Shown: positions 34,527-43,739 of the stretch, piece by piece
How positions within the stretch are numbered: the first letter of the stretch is position 1
Layout: every line of letters starts with the position of its first letter
Source of the DNA: Palsa-504 sp963819785
GTDB lineage: Bacteria > Actinomycetota > Actinomycetes > Streptosporangiales > Streptosporangiaceae
Reading direction: 5' to 3'
DNA: 64,000 nucleotides
NCBI GenBank assembly: GCA_963819785.1
Contig: CAWFXW010000013.1
Location: 1 to 64,000, forward strand
Notes under the pieces: model-generated
Told to the model about the DNA's origin: nothing
Database searches by the model: none
What the model saw: only the letters and a program-made list of their open reading frames with translations
Translations under genes and position numbers: made by a program

Positions 34527-35723
34527 CTAGCCCGAAGCTGCCACGGTCGCGGCAGGACGAACCCAGCGCAGCGCGTGCAGCCGGCCTTTGCGGACAGCTA
34601 GCGCGCGCTCGCGGACGTCGTGCCGGGCCAGCCAGCGCAGCATCGGGAGGTCCTCAGGCCCGCCGATGTCCACGAGCCGAATGTCGATCAGCAAGGCCGG
34701 ATCGAGGTCGCGGCCCAGGGCGCGGACCGCTGCCCACAGCAGCACCTCCCGCGGTGACCGGTCGTCGAGGGCGGCGTGGCGGGTAATGATCGTCAGCCGG
34801 CACGGGGAACACGCCTGCCCTGTCCGGGCCGCCGTCAGGGCGCGCAGGAGGGTCAGGAAACGTGTGACGACCTGCGTACCCAGCGGATCACGACCGGAGG
34901 AAGCGTCCAGGTCGCCGAAGAAGTCGATCGCGCGCAGCGCCCTCATCTCCTGCTGAGCCTCATCCGACCAGAGCCAGCCTGACGGCATGACCCTCCGGCC
35001 GGCCCATACCTGACCGAGGTACGCCTCGGCAGTGACCACCCAGCGCGGGCCCTGCAGCTCAGCGCCCCCATCGTCGAACAGTCCTGGCGGGGCGGCCCAT
35101 ACGATGCCGTGCGGTCCGGCGCCAAGCTTCGACCAACCCGGCCCCGGATGGGTGAATCCGGGATCGGGGTGCCTGACCAGGACCAGTCCGCCCGGCAGCA
35201 GCAGCCGCCGGAGCAGTGCCCACGAGGCGGCGGTGAGCGCGGTCGTCCGGGCGTCGATGACGACCAGGTCGAAGGCGCACGCGCGCAGCACGCCGCCGTC
35301 AAGGTCGATCGCCGCCGGGGCGGACAGATCCGCCGTCGCGAAACGCGCAGCCGCGCCGGCCCGGCCGAACGCCCCGGCCAGCCGCCGGGTCTGTCCGGCG
35401 GACGCCCCGAGCACCCAGTGCTCCATCCGGCCACCGCCCGGCGCACGCCGCAGGTGGTCGGCCATAGCGGTCTGTGCCGGGTCCGCGGCCTGGGTGAACT
35501 CCGCGACGCGGTACGAGCGCGGGACGCCACCGGCCGGCTGCCGTTCCAGTGCCCCCACCAGCCCGGTCAGGTCGAGGCCGTCGTCGGGCAGCGATGCGGC
35601 CAAGGTGCCCGCGTCACGTGCGAATTTCGGCTGCCATTCGATCACGTACGTGCCGCCCCCCGGGGCGTGCACCGCCGTAACCTCCGGTCGGCCTCCGGAC
35701 GCTACCTCTGCCAGGTATCCCAC
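34527..35723 (-). CDS. Polyketide-synthase-derived protein (reductase/methyltransferase-like fragment)
   Basis: A 398-residue protein of uncertain function. Residues about 130-230 look like a Rossmann-type segment (HWVLGASAGQTRRLAGAFG, then FDLVVIDARTTALTAASWALLRRLLLPGG). The C-terminal 100 residues resemble the structural half of a PKS ketoreductase: TIITRHAALDDRSPREVLLWAAVRALGRD, then DIRLVDIGGPEDLPMLRWL and ERALAVRKGRLHALRW. No active ketoreductase, ketosynthase or carrier site is present. The GTG at 35723 with CGGAGG upstream sets the start. It follows a small conserved protein by 43 bases and may be cotranscribed. It could be a stand-alone relic of a modular enzyme recruited for another job. 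Confidence 0.5.
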   Translation of the reverse strand: MGYLAEVASGGRPEVTAVHAPGGGTYVIEWQPKFARDAGTLAASLPDDGLDLTGLVGALERQPAGGVPRSYRVAEFTQAADPAQTAMADHLRRAPGGGRMEHWVLGASAGQTRRLAGAFGRAGAAARFATADLSAPAAIDLDGGVLRACAFDLVVIDARTTALTAASWALLRRLLLPGGLVLVRHPDPGFTHPGPGWSKLGAGPHGIVWAAPPGLFDDGGAELQGPRWVVTAEAYLGQVWAGRRVMPSGWLWSDEAQQEMRALRAIDFFGDLDASSGRDPLGTQVVTRFLTLLRALTAARTGQACSPCRLTIITRHAALDDRSPREVLLWAAVRALGRDLDPALLIDIRLVDIGGPEDLPMLRWLARHDVRERALAVRKGRLHALRWVRPAATVAASG

Positions 35724-35766
35724 AACCCACCTCCGCGCTGATTGTCGAACCGAGATCTCTGGAAGG

Positions 35767-36021
35767 TCAGGCGGCACGCTGGATGCGGTCGGCCGGCAAC
35801 CCGCCGACCAGTTGCCGCACCCAGCGCATGCGCTCCATGGCCGCCTCGGGGTGGTCGCCGAACTCCTGGGCCATCCGGCCCGCACAGCCGGACACGCCGA
35901 ACTGCCGCACAGTCCACCGAACGGCCTCTGCGACCGCTGCCCCGGTCGGCGTATCCGATTGCTGCAGCCCCGATGCGAACAGCGCCGCGCACCGCACGTC
36001 CGTTATGTTCGGCCTGCTCAT
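35767..36021 (-). CDS. Small conserved actinomycete protein of unknown function
   Basis: An 84-residue protein (ITDVRCAALFASGLQ, then VAEAVRWTVRQFGVSGCAGRMAQEFGDHPEAAMERMRWVR). It is all-helical and soluble. Proteins of this pattern are familiar in actinomycetes without a known function. GGGGAGG precedes the ATG at 36021, which makes the start secure. It lies directly upstream of the PKS-derived gene in the same direction. Confidence 0.7.
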   Translation of the reverse strand: MSRPNITDVRCAALFASGLQQSDTPTGAAVAEAVRWTVRQFGVSGCAGRMAQEFGDHPEAAMERMRWVRQLVGGLPADRIQRAA

Positions 36022-36269
36022 CTCGAACCTCCCCGCTCGATCCGTGTAGGCTACGGATCCCGCTCCCGCGTCTACCGTCTCGCCGCACGCGAGGTGTTCC
36101 GCCGGGGGATGGGGGGAATCTCTGGGGGATTCACTGGGGGGCGCGTCTCGGCTACCGATTCGGCAGCCGATCAGGTCCCTCGCCACGGATTCGGTGGCCA
36201 ACCCCGTTCCACTCCACGTCCGCGAGCCCGGGCAGCGACCAGCCACCTAAGCTGGGGTGGGAGGCAGTC

Positions 36270-37029
36270 ATGGACATGACGACCGCGCTCGCCGAGCTCG
36301 GCGTCACCGAGTCCACCCTGGACGCCGAGACGGCCGAACGACTCGACCGTGACGGCTTCGCGCCCCTGCCCGGCGTCCTGAACGAAGCGCAACTGGAGGC
36401 GATCCGGGCCCGGCTCGCCGAGCTGATGGCCGCCGAGGGCGACCAGGCCGGGATCGAGGTACATCAGGAGGCGGGCACCGACCGGCTGGCCGACCTGGTC
36501 AACAAGGGCGAGATGTTCTGGCCATCCTTCAGCGACTCCCGCGTGCTGGCCTGCGTGGCCCACGTGCTGGGCGACTTCAAGCTGTCCTCGCTGAACTTCC
36601 GGGCCGCGCTACCCGGCCAGGGCCACCAGAACCTGCACACCGACTGGGGCGGTCCCGTCGAGCCCGGTGACTACCAGGTGTGCAACTCGATCTGGCTGCT
36701 AGACGACTTCACCGCCAGCAACGGCGCGACCCGCGTAGTGCCGGGCTCGCACCGGGCCGGGACCGTGCCGCGCCTGGCGCTGTTCGACCCGGCCGCCGAG
36801 CACCCGAGACCAGGTCCTGGTCACCGGGCCGGCGGGCACGGTCGTAGTGTTCAATAGCCACCTGTGGCACGGCGGTACCCGGAACCTCAGCGACCGCCCC
36901 CGCCGCGCCATGCATGCCTACTTCACCCGCCGCGGTCATGGCCAGCAGCTTGACCAGCAGAAGTACATCCGCCCGCAGACCCTGACCGCGCTCCGCCCCG
37001 CCGCCCGTTTCATCCTGGATGTGCAGTGA
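36270..37029 (+). CDS. Phytanoyl-CoA dioxygenase family protein, frameshifted
   Basis: About 252 residues after removal of one base near 36806-36810. The first frame carries LDRDGFAPLPGVLNEAQLEAI and NLHTDWGG, with the His-x-Asp iron ligands, then TRVVPGSHRAG. The second frame carries VVVFNSHLWHGGTRNLS with the distal His, and RRAMHAYF with the 2-oxoglutarate-binding Arg. All ligands of an Fe(II)/2-oxoglutarate oxygenase are therefore present once joined. GGGAGG precedes the ATG. Its stop overlaps the start of the GNAT gene (TGATG), so the two are coupled. The substrate is unknown. Confidence 0.85.
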
Positions 37030-37505
37030 TGGCGCAGTTCGCCGTGAGACCGGCCGCAGTGGCCGACGCGCGACCGATGGCCGAGTTGTTCGCCGCCGTC
37101 GCGGAGGAGCGCACCGGGATCGCCACCGAGCCGCCGGTCGACGTCGACGCCCGGACCGTCCAGTTCACCGCCAGCATCGCCGGGTCGATCGTCGCGGCAG
37201 CCGGCGACCAGGTCATCGGGATGATCCACGTCGAGGTAAGCCGCCACGGCTTCGGCGAGTTCGGGATGCTGGTAGACCGCGAGTGGCGAGGCTGCGGGGT
37301 CGGCTCGGCCCTGATCCAGGCCGCCATCACCTGGGCCCGCGACCAGGGCGTGCATAAACTCTCCCTCGAGGTGTTCACACACAACACCGCCGGGATCGCC
37401 CTGTACCGCAAGTGCGGCTTCGTCGAGGAAGGCCGCCACGTCAAGCACTACCGCCGCGCCAACGGCGAACTCTGGGACTCCCTGATCATGGGCCTGCCCC
37501 TATGA
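37029..37505 (+). CDS. GNAT-family N-acetyltransferase
   Basis: A 158-residue acyltransferase with the acetyl-CoA binding loop in the region FGMLVDREWRGCGVGSALIQAA (the pattern R-G-x-G-x-G/A) and the closing motif NTAGIALYRKCGFVEEG. The N-terminal part starts FAVRPAAVADARPMAELF as usual for the family. The acceptor cannot be told. The ATG at 37029 overlaps the stop of the dioxygenase gene, and the two may modify the same small molecule; this is inference. The gene is convergent with the transketolase gene. Confidence 0.92.
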   Translation: MAQFAVRPAAVADARPMAELFAAVAEERTGIATEPPVDVDARTVQFTASIAGSIVAAAGDQVIGMIHVEVSRHGFGEFGMLVDREWRGCGVGSALIQAAITWARDQGVHKLSLEVFTHNTAGIALYRKCGFVEEGRHVKHYRRANGELWDSLIMGLPL

Positions 37506-37510
37506 GGGGC
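37496..37510. terminator. Short hairpin at the GNAT stop codon
   Basis: GCCCCT-ATG-AGGGGC overlaps the stop codon of the GNAT gene and lies 25 bases from the end of the convergent transketolase gene. It may act in both directions. Confidence 0.35.
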
Positions 37511-37534
37511 CCGAGACGCACCAAACCGAAAATG

Positions 37535-39899
37535 TTAGGCGCCGTCGAGCATCTCCCGGATCCGGCGCCGCCGCTCCGGCCGGGACGCCGCGAACCGCTC
37601 CAGCGCGTCCAGGATGTGCGCCTCGTCCAGGTGCGCCTCCTCGATGACCTCGGCCACGGAACCGCCGGTCCGCCACCGGTCGTCCCAGTCCGAGGACAGC
37701 GAGTACTCCCTGGCCAGCGGCCCGTCGGCCCACTCGCGCATCAGCTTGAACGCGCCGTTGGTGATGACCATGCCGTCCAGCCGGTCCGAAGCCGAAGCCA
37801 CCGACTCCCGGTAGGCAGCAGGCTGCCGCGCGAACAGCTGCGGGCTCAGCGCCGCCACGATCTTCACGTTGATGCCCCGGTCGGAAAGCGACGGCAGCAC
37901 GTTGACCAGGTTCCGGATCGGCATGGTCCCGCGAACGAACACTGTCCCGCCCCGTGGCTGATCCGGCCGGTACTCGCGCAGCACGTAGGCACCGCGCGCC
38001 GCGGCCAGGTGCGACGGGATGCCCAGCGCCTCCCGGTCGGGGATCTCCACCGGCGGCCTGGTCAGGTGCAGCGCCACGATCGGCACGTCGAGCCCGAACG
38101 CCGCGCCCAGCATGACCGGCACCTCGTTGTACTCCCACGGGTGCAGGTCGATCACGTGCCCTCGGGAAACAGCTGGGTGACGCCGATCGAGAAGATGCCG
38201 AAGTGCGTGCGGGAATCCTCGGCCGTCTCCGGCCCGGAGTGGCCCGCGATCCACAGCACCTTGCCGACCTTCAGCTCGCAGTCCTGGGCCAGCTGGCTGA
38301 ACAGCCGCATCGGTCCGTACTTCAGGTAGGAGAACGAGCCGTACGTGGAGCACGCTCCCCAGAACCCGTCGAACTCGTCGAAAGGAGAAGCAGAAAGATT
38401 CACCGTGGCCAGCCCGCACACCAGGCCGGAGTTGGTGAACTCGGTGATCTCGGTGGGCAGCAGCGCCCCGGTCGGGTTCGCGGACCGCTCGTACCAGCCC
38501 GTACCCGGTAGATCGCCGTAGTCCTGGCCGAACCCGGCGATGTTCGTCGATTCGGCCAGGTCGGCCGAGGCCGCGATGAACAGCGGGCGGCCGTAGTCGC
38601 GCAGCGCGAGCGTGTTCACGTAGGAACCCCAGGCGGCCAGACCGGCCCGGTTCGGCGCCTTCTCGCCCGGCTTCTTCCACATGGTTTCGGGATACGACGA
38701 CACGTCGAAGATCCGCTGATCGGAGAACACCCCGGACTTGCCCAGCCGGAACCCCTGCAAAGATGAGGGCACCGTCGAGGCGATGGCCGCGAGCCGATCC
38801 GACAGCCAGGTCACCAGGCCCTCGTCGCGGCGCAGCACGCTCATCGCGACGCTCAGGTTGGCCGCGGCCTGCTCCTGCACGGCTGCCGGGTCGGCCGGGG
38901 CCGGGGAGTCCACGCCCTCGTAGGTCACGCCGTAGCGGTCCATGAACCGCTTGCGGACCTCCCAGAACTGCGGGGCGTTCATCGGGAAGGGCGTGCCGTG
39001 ACTGGCCGCGTCGACCTTGCCGTAGCCCCGGCCCTTCTGCGTCACGAACCACGCCATCGTGGGGGACGACGCCGGACCGCACGCGGCGTCAAGCACGGTC
39101 TGCGTGACCGGGCCCCACTCCATGCCGTGCTCGGTCCCGGTCACCCGCCAGCCGTACGGCGCGAACCAGTCCACCGGCGTGCCGGCGACCACGCTCGAAG
39201 GCCGGCCGCGGGTCGATGCCGAAGTCGTTCCAGTCGACCATGAAGATCAGGTTGTCCAGGCCCAGGCCCCACGCGGTGTTCTTGATCTCGTGGGCCGAGC
39301 CGGGGGTGAGCCCGCCCTCGCCCTCGAACACGAACACCTTCACGCTCGTCGGCGCCCGCCAGGCGAAGCGCCAGCGCCTCGCCCGCGGCGGGCGGCATCC
39401 CGTGCCCGGAGGGCCCGGTGTTGAACTTCAGGAACAGCGTCCGCCCTTCCATCTCCGCGTGCCCGGGCAGCCCCCCGTGCCTGCGCAAGCGGAGCAGCCA
39501 TTCCCAGGTCAGCGCCCACCGGCCGTCGTCGGGGAAGGCAAACGACGAATCCCGCGACACGTCGAACCGCGCCCGCATCGCCTCGTTCAGCACCGCCAGT
39601 GTCGCGTACACCAGAGGCACCGTGTGACCCGCGGACAGCACGAACCGGTCGCCGAACCGGCGCCACGGCCGCAGCACGTCCCAGCGCATGGCCCCGGATA
39701 GCAGCAGCGCGACCATCATGTGCACCTTGGACCGGGAGCCGCCGGGGTGCCCGCTCTGCCGGTAGTTCAGGGAGAGGTCGATGCACTCGTCGATCAGGTC
39801 CTTGACCACCTCGTACCGGGCGAAATCGGCCTCCGCGGCGGCGAAGAGCTGCCCGGTGTCCAATCCACTGCCCGACCGCGCCACGGGCCCACCGCCCAT
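37535..39899 (-). CDS. Transketolase, three frameshifts
   Basis: Joined across single-base breaks near 39350, 39185 and 38165, this gives a full-length transketolase of about 787 residues. The first part has SLNYRQSGHPGGSRSKVHM. The thiamine diphosphate motif is FEGEGGLTPGSAHEIKNTAWGLGLDN in the second frame, ending VDWNDFGID. The pyrimidine-binding and C-terminal domains follow (FVTQKGRGYGKVDAASHG, then SPFDEFDGFWG and VFVRGTMPIRNLVN). It transfers two-carbon units between sugar phosphates in the pentose phosphate pathway, or is a paralogue of related use. AAGGAGG precedes the ATG at 39899. It is divergent from an aminotransferase. All breaks are one-base events, so a sequencing cause is plausible. 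Confidence 0.82.
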
Positions 39900-39975
39900 T
39901 CCCGCACCTCCTTGTGCAGCACCGACCTCACAGTGACTCTTATCACCAAACAGCCACAGACCTATCATCAGGGCC

Positions 39976-41198
39976 ATGACAGACTTCCAGCTGGCAGATC
40001 GGATGGGCAGGCTCGGCACCGAGTCGGCCTTCGAAGTCCTCGCCCGGGCCAAAGCCATGGAGGCCGCCGGCCACAAGATCATCCACCTGGAGATCGGCGA
40101 ACCCGACTTCCCGACCGCGGAGCATATCGTCGAGGCCGCGGTGCAGGCCCTGCGGGCTGGCCACACGCACTACGTGCCCGCGCCCGGCATCCCGCCGCTG
40201 CGCGAGGCGGTGGCCGCCTTCCTCGACCGTACCGGTCGGCTGAAAACAACATCCAACCGCGTCATCGTGACTCCGGGCGCCAAGCCGATCATGTTCTTCA
40301 CCATCCTCGCCCTGGTCAACGAGGGGGAGGAGGTGCTCTACCCGGACCCCGGCTTCCCGATGTACGAGTCGATCACCTCGTTCGCCGGCGCCGTGCCCGT
40401 CCCGGTGCCGCTGCGCGAGCAGAACGACTTCCGCATCGACGTCGGCGAGCTGGAGAACCTGGTCACCGAACGCTCCAAGCTGCTCATCATCAACTCGCCG
40501 CACAACCCGTGCGGCAGCGCGCTGACCCGCGAGGACTGCGAGGCGATCGCGGACATCGCCATGCGCCACGACCTGACGGTGCTCACCGACGAGGTGTACT
40601 GGGCCATCCGCTACGGCGCCGGTGCTGGCCCGGGGGGACGACCCCCCAGACCCCCCCGGCGGGGGACCCCGGGGAACGACTGCCCAGCGTCCTGGACGTG
40701 GACGGCATGGCCGAACGCACCATCCTGCTCGACGGCTGGTCCAAGACATTCGCCATGACCGGCTGGCGGCTCGGCTTCGGCGTGTTCCCGCCCGCCCTGG
40801 TCGAGCCGATCACCCGCCTGGCCATCAACTCGGTCTCCTGTACGTCGGCGTTCAGCCAGTACGCGGCGATCGCCGCGCTGGAGGGCCCGTGGCAGCCGGT
40901 CGACAACATGGTCGCGGAGTTCCGCCGCCGCCGGGACATCATCGTGGCCGGGCTGAACGACATCCCCGGCGTCAGCTGCCTGGAGCCACATGGCGCGTTC
41001 TACGTCTTCCCCAACATCACCGGCACCGGCCAGACCTCGGCTCAGCTCCAGGCGCGGCTGCTGACCGAGGCCGGGGTGGCCGCGCTCGGCGGCACCGCCT
41101 TCGGCCCCTACGGCGAGGGCTATCTGCGCTTCTCCTACGCGAACTCGGTCGAGAACATCAAGGCCGCCTTGGAGGCCATCCGCGCCCAGCTGAGCTAA
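39976..41198 (+). CDS. Class I/II aminotransferase interrupted by a GC-rich insert
   Basis: A PLP-dependent aminotransferase of about 390 residues. The first frame carries HLEIGEPDFPTAEHIVEA, THYVPAPGIPPLREAVA, NSPHNPCGSALTRED and LTDEVYWAIRYG. After a frame change the second carries ILLDGWSKTFAMTGWRLGF, with the PLP-binding Lys, and the C-terminal domain to 41198. Between them, 40627-40674 holds an unusual run of G and C blocks that does not belong to the family and shifts the frame. The start has a weak ribosome site (AGGGCC). The gene is divergent from the transketolase. Function is probably aspartate- or alanine-type transamination; the exact substrate is not determinable. Confidence 0.82.
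40627..40674. repeat. GC-only hairpin insert within the aminotransferase gene
   Basis: GGGGGG-ACGA-CCCCCC forms a perfect hairpin and is followed by CCCCCCC-GGC-GGGGG-ACCCC-GGGG. This resembles the small palindromic GC repeats scattered in actinomycete intergenic DNA, but it lies here in a coding region and breaks the frame. Confidence 0.6.
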
Positions 41199-41424
41199 CG
41201 ACCGAAGGCCGGCGCCTCAGGCCGGCGCTAGGCGCCTCGTCCTCGCCTTCGTCCGACATCAGGAATTCTTGGGCCACGGCGCCCATGGATATGTCACCGG
41301 GCTGGAGCCCCTCAGCGAAGCCGGGCGGGCTGTCCGGGTTGATCTTCACGTACGGCGGCAGCTGCGGCTCGGACCACACGACCTTCTTGCGCTTGCCAAC
41401 GACCCAGCGCCTAATCCTGACCAT
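41158..41424 (-). CDS. Small hypothetical protein
   Basis: An 88-codon frame with a basic start (RIRRWVVGKRKKVVW) and then a Pro-rich, acidic body (INPDSPPGFAEGLQPGD, MSDEGEDEAPSAG). It is probably a real small cytosolic protein; the texture fits actinomycete hypothetical proteins of about 60-90 residues. Its 3' end overlaps the end of the convergent aminotransferase by about 40 bases, so the true C-terminus may be shorter. No function can be proposed. Confidence 0.45.
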   Translation of the reverse strand: MVRIRRWVVGKRKKVVWSEPQLPPYVKINPDSPPGFAEGLQPGDISMGAVAQEFLMSDEGEDEAPSAGLRRRPSVVSSAGRGWPPRRP

Positions 41425-41429
41425 GAGGT

Positions 41430-42254
41430 CTATCTACCCACAACATCATCTCTAACCTCCGTGAACCGGCCCGTTCCAGCCAGCCGCGGCTGAATGTCGC
41501 GCCGGGTCACGGTCAGGTAGCCAACCAGAGCGGCCACCAGGAGCGCGGTGATCACGGCCACGGTCGCGTCGCCGTAGTTGGCGCCGCTCAGCGAGTGCGG
41601 CTTGCTGAGGTAGTCCGCGAACGAGGCGCCCAGCGGCCTGGTCACCACGTACGCGAACCAGAACGCCACGACCGCATCGAGCCCGAACCTCGACCAGGCC
41701 AGCGCGGGAATCAAGATGATCAGGAAGAACATGATCCCGGACGCTAGATAGCCCAAGTGCAGGGAGAAGGCCGTGAGGTCGCCAAGCGCGGTGCCGAGCG
41801 CGAAGGTGGCGAACACCACGGCCCAGTAGTAGATCTCCCGCCGCTGGGTGTAGATGCTGTGGATCGACAGCGTGTGCTCGCCGCGGTACCACAACCAGAA
41901 GATGACCGCGAGCACCACGGCCCACAGGACCGTCGTGCCCGCGTAGGGGATGCCGACGAACAGGTGCAGCGCATCGGCCACGCCAGTGCCGAAGATCGCG
42001 ATGGCGTAGGCCAGCAGCCAGTAGGCCGCGGCCACGTAGCGGCGTGTCCGGAACTGCCACACGAGGGCGACCACGAAGATACCGGCCTCTATGCAGCCCG
42101 CCTCGAGGCGGCTGCCCAGGTCCAGGGCCAGGTAATCCGATGTGGCCTCGCCGCCCGCCGTGGTCAGGATCTTGATCACCCAGAACAGGAAGGTGATCTC
42201 CGGGACCTTGGCGGCGACGGGCTCCGGGAAGAACCCCCTCGTGTGGCCGCGCAT
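41430..42254 (-). CDS. Polytopic membrane protein (COG4705-type)
   Basis: A 274-residue integral membrane protein with seven or eight predicted helices, among them ITFLFWVIKILTTAGGEATSDYL, VAAAYWLLAYAIAIFGTG, TVLWAVVLAVIFWLWY, YYWAVVFATFALGTALGDL and ATVAVITALLVAALVGYL. The internal repeat of TTAGGEATSDYL and ALGTALGDLTA is typical of the uncharacterised membrane-anchored proteins grouped as COG4705. GGGGAGGG lies just upstream of the ATG at 42254. Function is unknown. It is divergent from the sensor kinase gene and could be its target. Confidence 0.8.
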   Translation of the reverse strand: MRGHTRGFFPEPVAAKVPEITFLFWVIKILTTAGGEATSDYLALDLGSRLEAGCIEAGIFVVALVWQFRTRRYVAAAYWLLAYAIAIFGTGVADALHLFVGIPYAGTTVLWAVVLAVIFWLWYRGEHTLSIHSIYTQRREIYYWAVVFATFALGTALGDLTAFSLHLGYLASGIMFFLIILIPALAWSRFGLDAVVAFWFAYVVTRPLGASFADYLSKPHSLSGANYGDATVAVITALLVAALVGYLTVTRRDIQPRLAGTGRFTEVRDDVVGR

Positions 42255-42485
42255 CACCCTCCCCGTGGCAGCGACAAGCAAACAACATGCCGACGGTATG
42301 CGGTGCCGCCCCGCCTGCGGGATAGCCCGCAGGACGAAATCTGCCCGGCCCGGCTCATCCTCAGGTCGGAGGAGACCCGTATCCATGTGCGTGACCAGCG
42401 ACGATGCGACACGGGACGGCCGGCGGAAGGCGGCGCAGGCGGTACGCTGCCGGTAAGTGACCGCGAAGGACGCACATTGGGCACT

Positions 42486-43739
42486 ATGACCGAGGTTTTC
42501 CGGGGCCAGACGAGCCTGCAGCCCCCGGACGAGATCACCCGCAGCCTGTTCGGCCAGGGCCGCCGCATCGCGCACGCGCACCCGCTGACCGTCGACGCGC
42601 TGGTCGCGGCGGTGCTCCTGGCGGTGTGCACCGCGTGGCTGATCCGGTCGGGTTTCGGCGACGTGCGCGATGGCCTGATCCAGGCCGCGCTGATCGGCGT
42701 GATCGCCGTCCGCCGGGTCTGGCCCGCCGCCGTGTTCCTGGCCGCCAGTGCCATCGGTTTCGCGCAGTGGCTGCTGGGTTTCTCGCTGCTCGGCGACGTG
42801 GCCCTGCTGATCGCGCTGTACACGGTCGCGGCCCACCAGTCCCGGACCCGGGCCCTGCTGGCCGCCGCGGTCATGGAGGCCGGCGCGGTCATGGCCGCGG
42901 CCCGCTGGGAGCCGGCCGGGACGTTCCCGCGCTCGCTGCTGTTCCTCACCGCCACTGTGGTCGCCGCGCTGTTCGCGGGGATGACGGCCGCCTCGGGCAG
43001 CCGCTACCTGGCCTGGATGGACGAGCGCGCCCGCCGCCTGGAAACCGAGCGGGACCAGCAGGCCACCATCGCGGCGGCGGCCGAGCGGACCAGGATCGCC
43101 AGGGAACTGCACGACATCGTCTCGCACAGCCTGTCGGTCGTGATCACTCTGGCCGACGCCGCGGCGCTGGTCAGCAGGGCCGATCCGGGCCAGGGTGCCG
43201 ATGCCATGGCCGAAGTCTCCGAGGTCGGCCGGCACGCGCTGTCGGACATGCGGGCCATGCTCGGCGTGCTGCGGACCGACGAACCGCCGGCCAGCCGGGC
43301 TCCGCTGCCCCCGCAGCCCGGCGTCGGACAGCTCGGCGCGCTGGTCGAGCGGGTCCGGGCCACCGGGCTGCCCGTCACCCTGTCCGTCGACGGCACCTCG
43401 TTCCCGCTCGGCGCCGCCGCCGAACTAACCGCCTACCGCATCGTCCAGGAGGCGCTGACCAACACCCTGCGGCACGCCGCCGCCCGGCACGCATGGGTCA
43501 CGATCAGCTACGATGCGCCGGAGGTGCGGATCCGGGTGGCCGACGACGGCACCACCGGTAGGTCGGCTGTCCGGCCGGACCCGTCGGCCGGCCGGACCGG
43601 CCACGGCATCGAGGGCATGCGGGAACGCGTCGCCCTGCACCACGGCGCGCTGCGCGCCGGGCCGACCGACGACGACGGCGGCGGCTGGCTGGTCGAGGCG
43701 ACCCTGCGGCCTAAGGTAAACGGGACCGTGCCGGCATGA
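42486..43739 (+). CDS. Two-component sensor histidine kinase (NarL-type partner)
   Basis: A 417-residue membrane sensor. Four to five hydrophobic helices occupy residues about 35-165 (ALVAAVLLAVCTAWLI, then LIGVIAVRRVWPAAVFLAA and LLFLTATVVAALFAG). The HisKA_3 phosphoacceptor is in RIARELHDIVSHSLSVV (His at about residue 209). The HATPase domain has EALTNTLRHAAA and GHGIEGMRERV. The ATG at 42486 is preceded by GAAGGA at a slightly long distance; an in-frame upstream extension is possible. It overlaps the response regulator gene by four bases (ATGA). The signal it reads is unknown. Confidence 0.93.
   Translation: MTEVFRGQTSLQPPDEITRSLFGQGRRIAHAHPLTVDALVAAVLLAVCTAWLIRSGFGDVRDGLIQAALIGVIAVRRVWPAAVFLAASAIGFAQWLLGFSLLGDVALLIALYTVAAHQSRTRALLAAAVMEAGAVMAAARWEPAGTFPRSLLFLTATVVAALFAGMTAASGSRYLAWMDERARRLETERDQQATIAAAAERTRIARELHDIVSHSLSVVITLADAAALVSRADPGQGADAMAEVSEVGRHALSDMRAMLGVLRTDEPPASRAPLPPQPGVGQLGALVERVRATGLPVTLSVDGTSFPLGAAAELTAYRIVQEALTNTLRHAAARHAWVTISYDAPEVRIRVADDGTTGRSAVRPDPSAGRTGHGIEGMRERVALHHGALRAGPTDDDGGGWLVEATLRPKVNGTVPA

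Noticed and set aside
36032..36269. In-frame N-terminal extension of the dioxygenase
   Set aside because: It is Arg/Pro-rich without family similarity, and a strong ribosome site supports the start at 36270.
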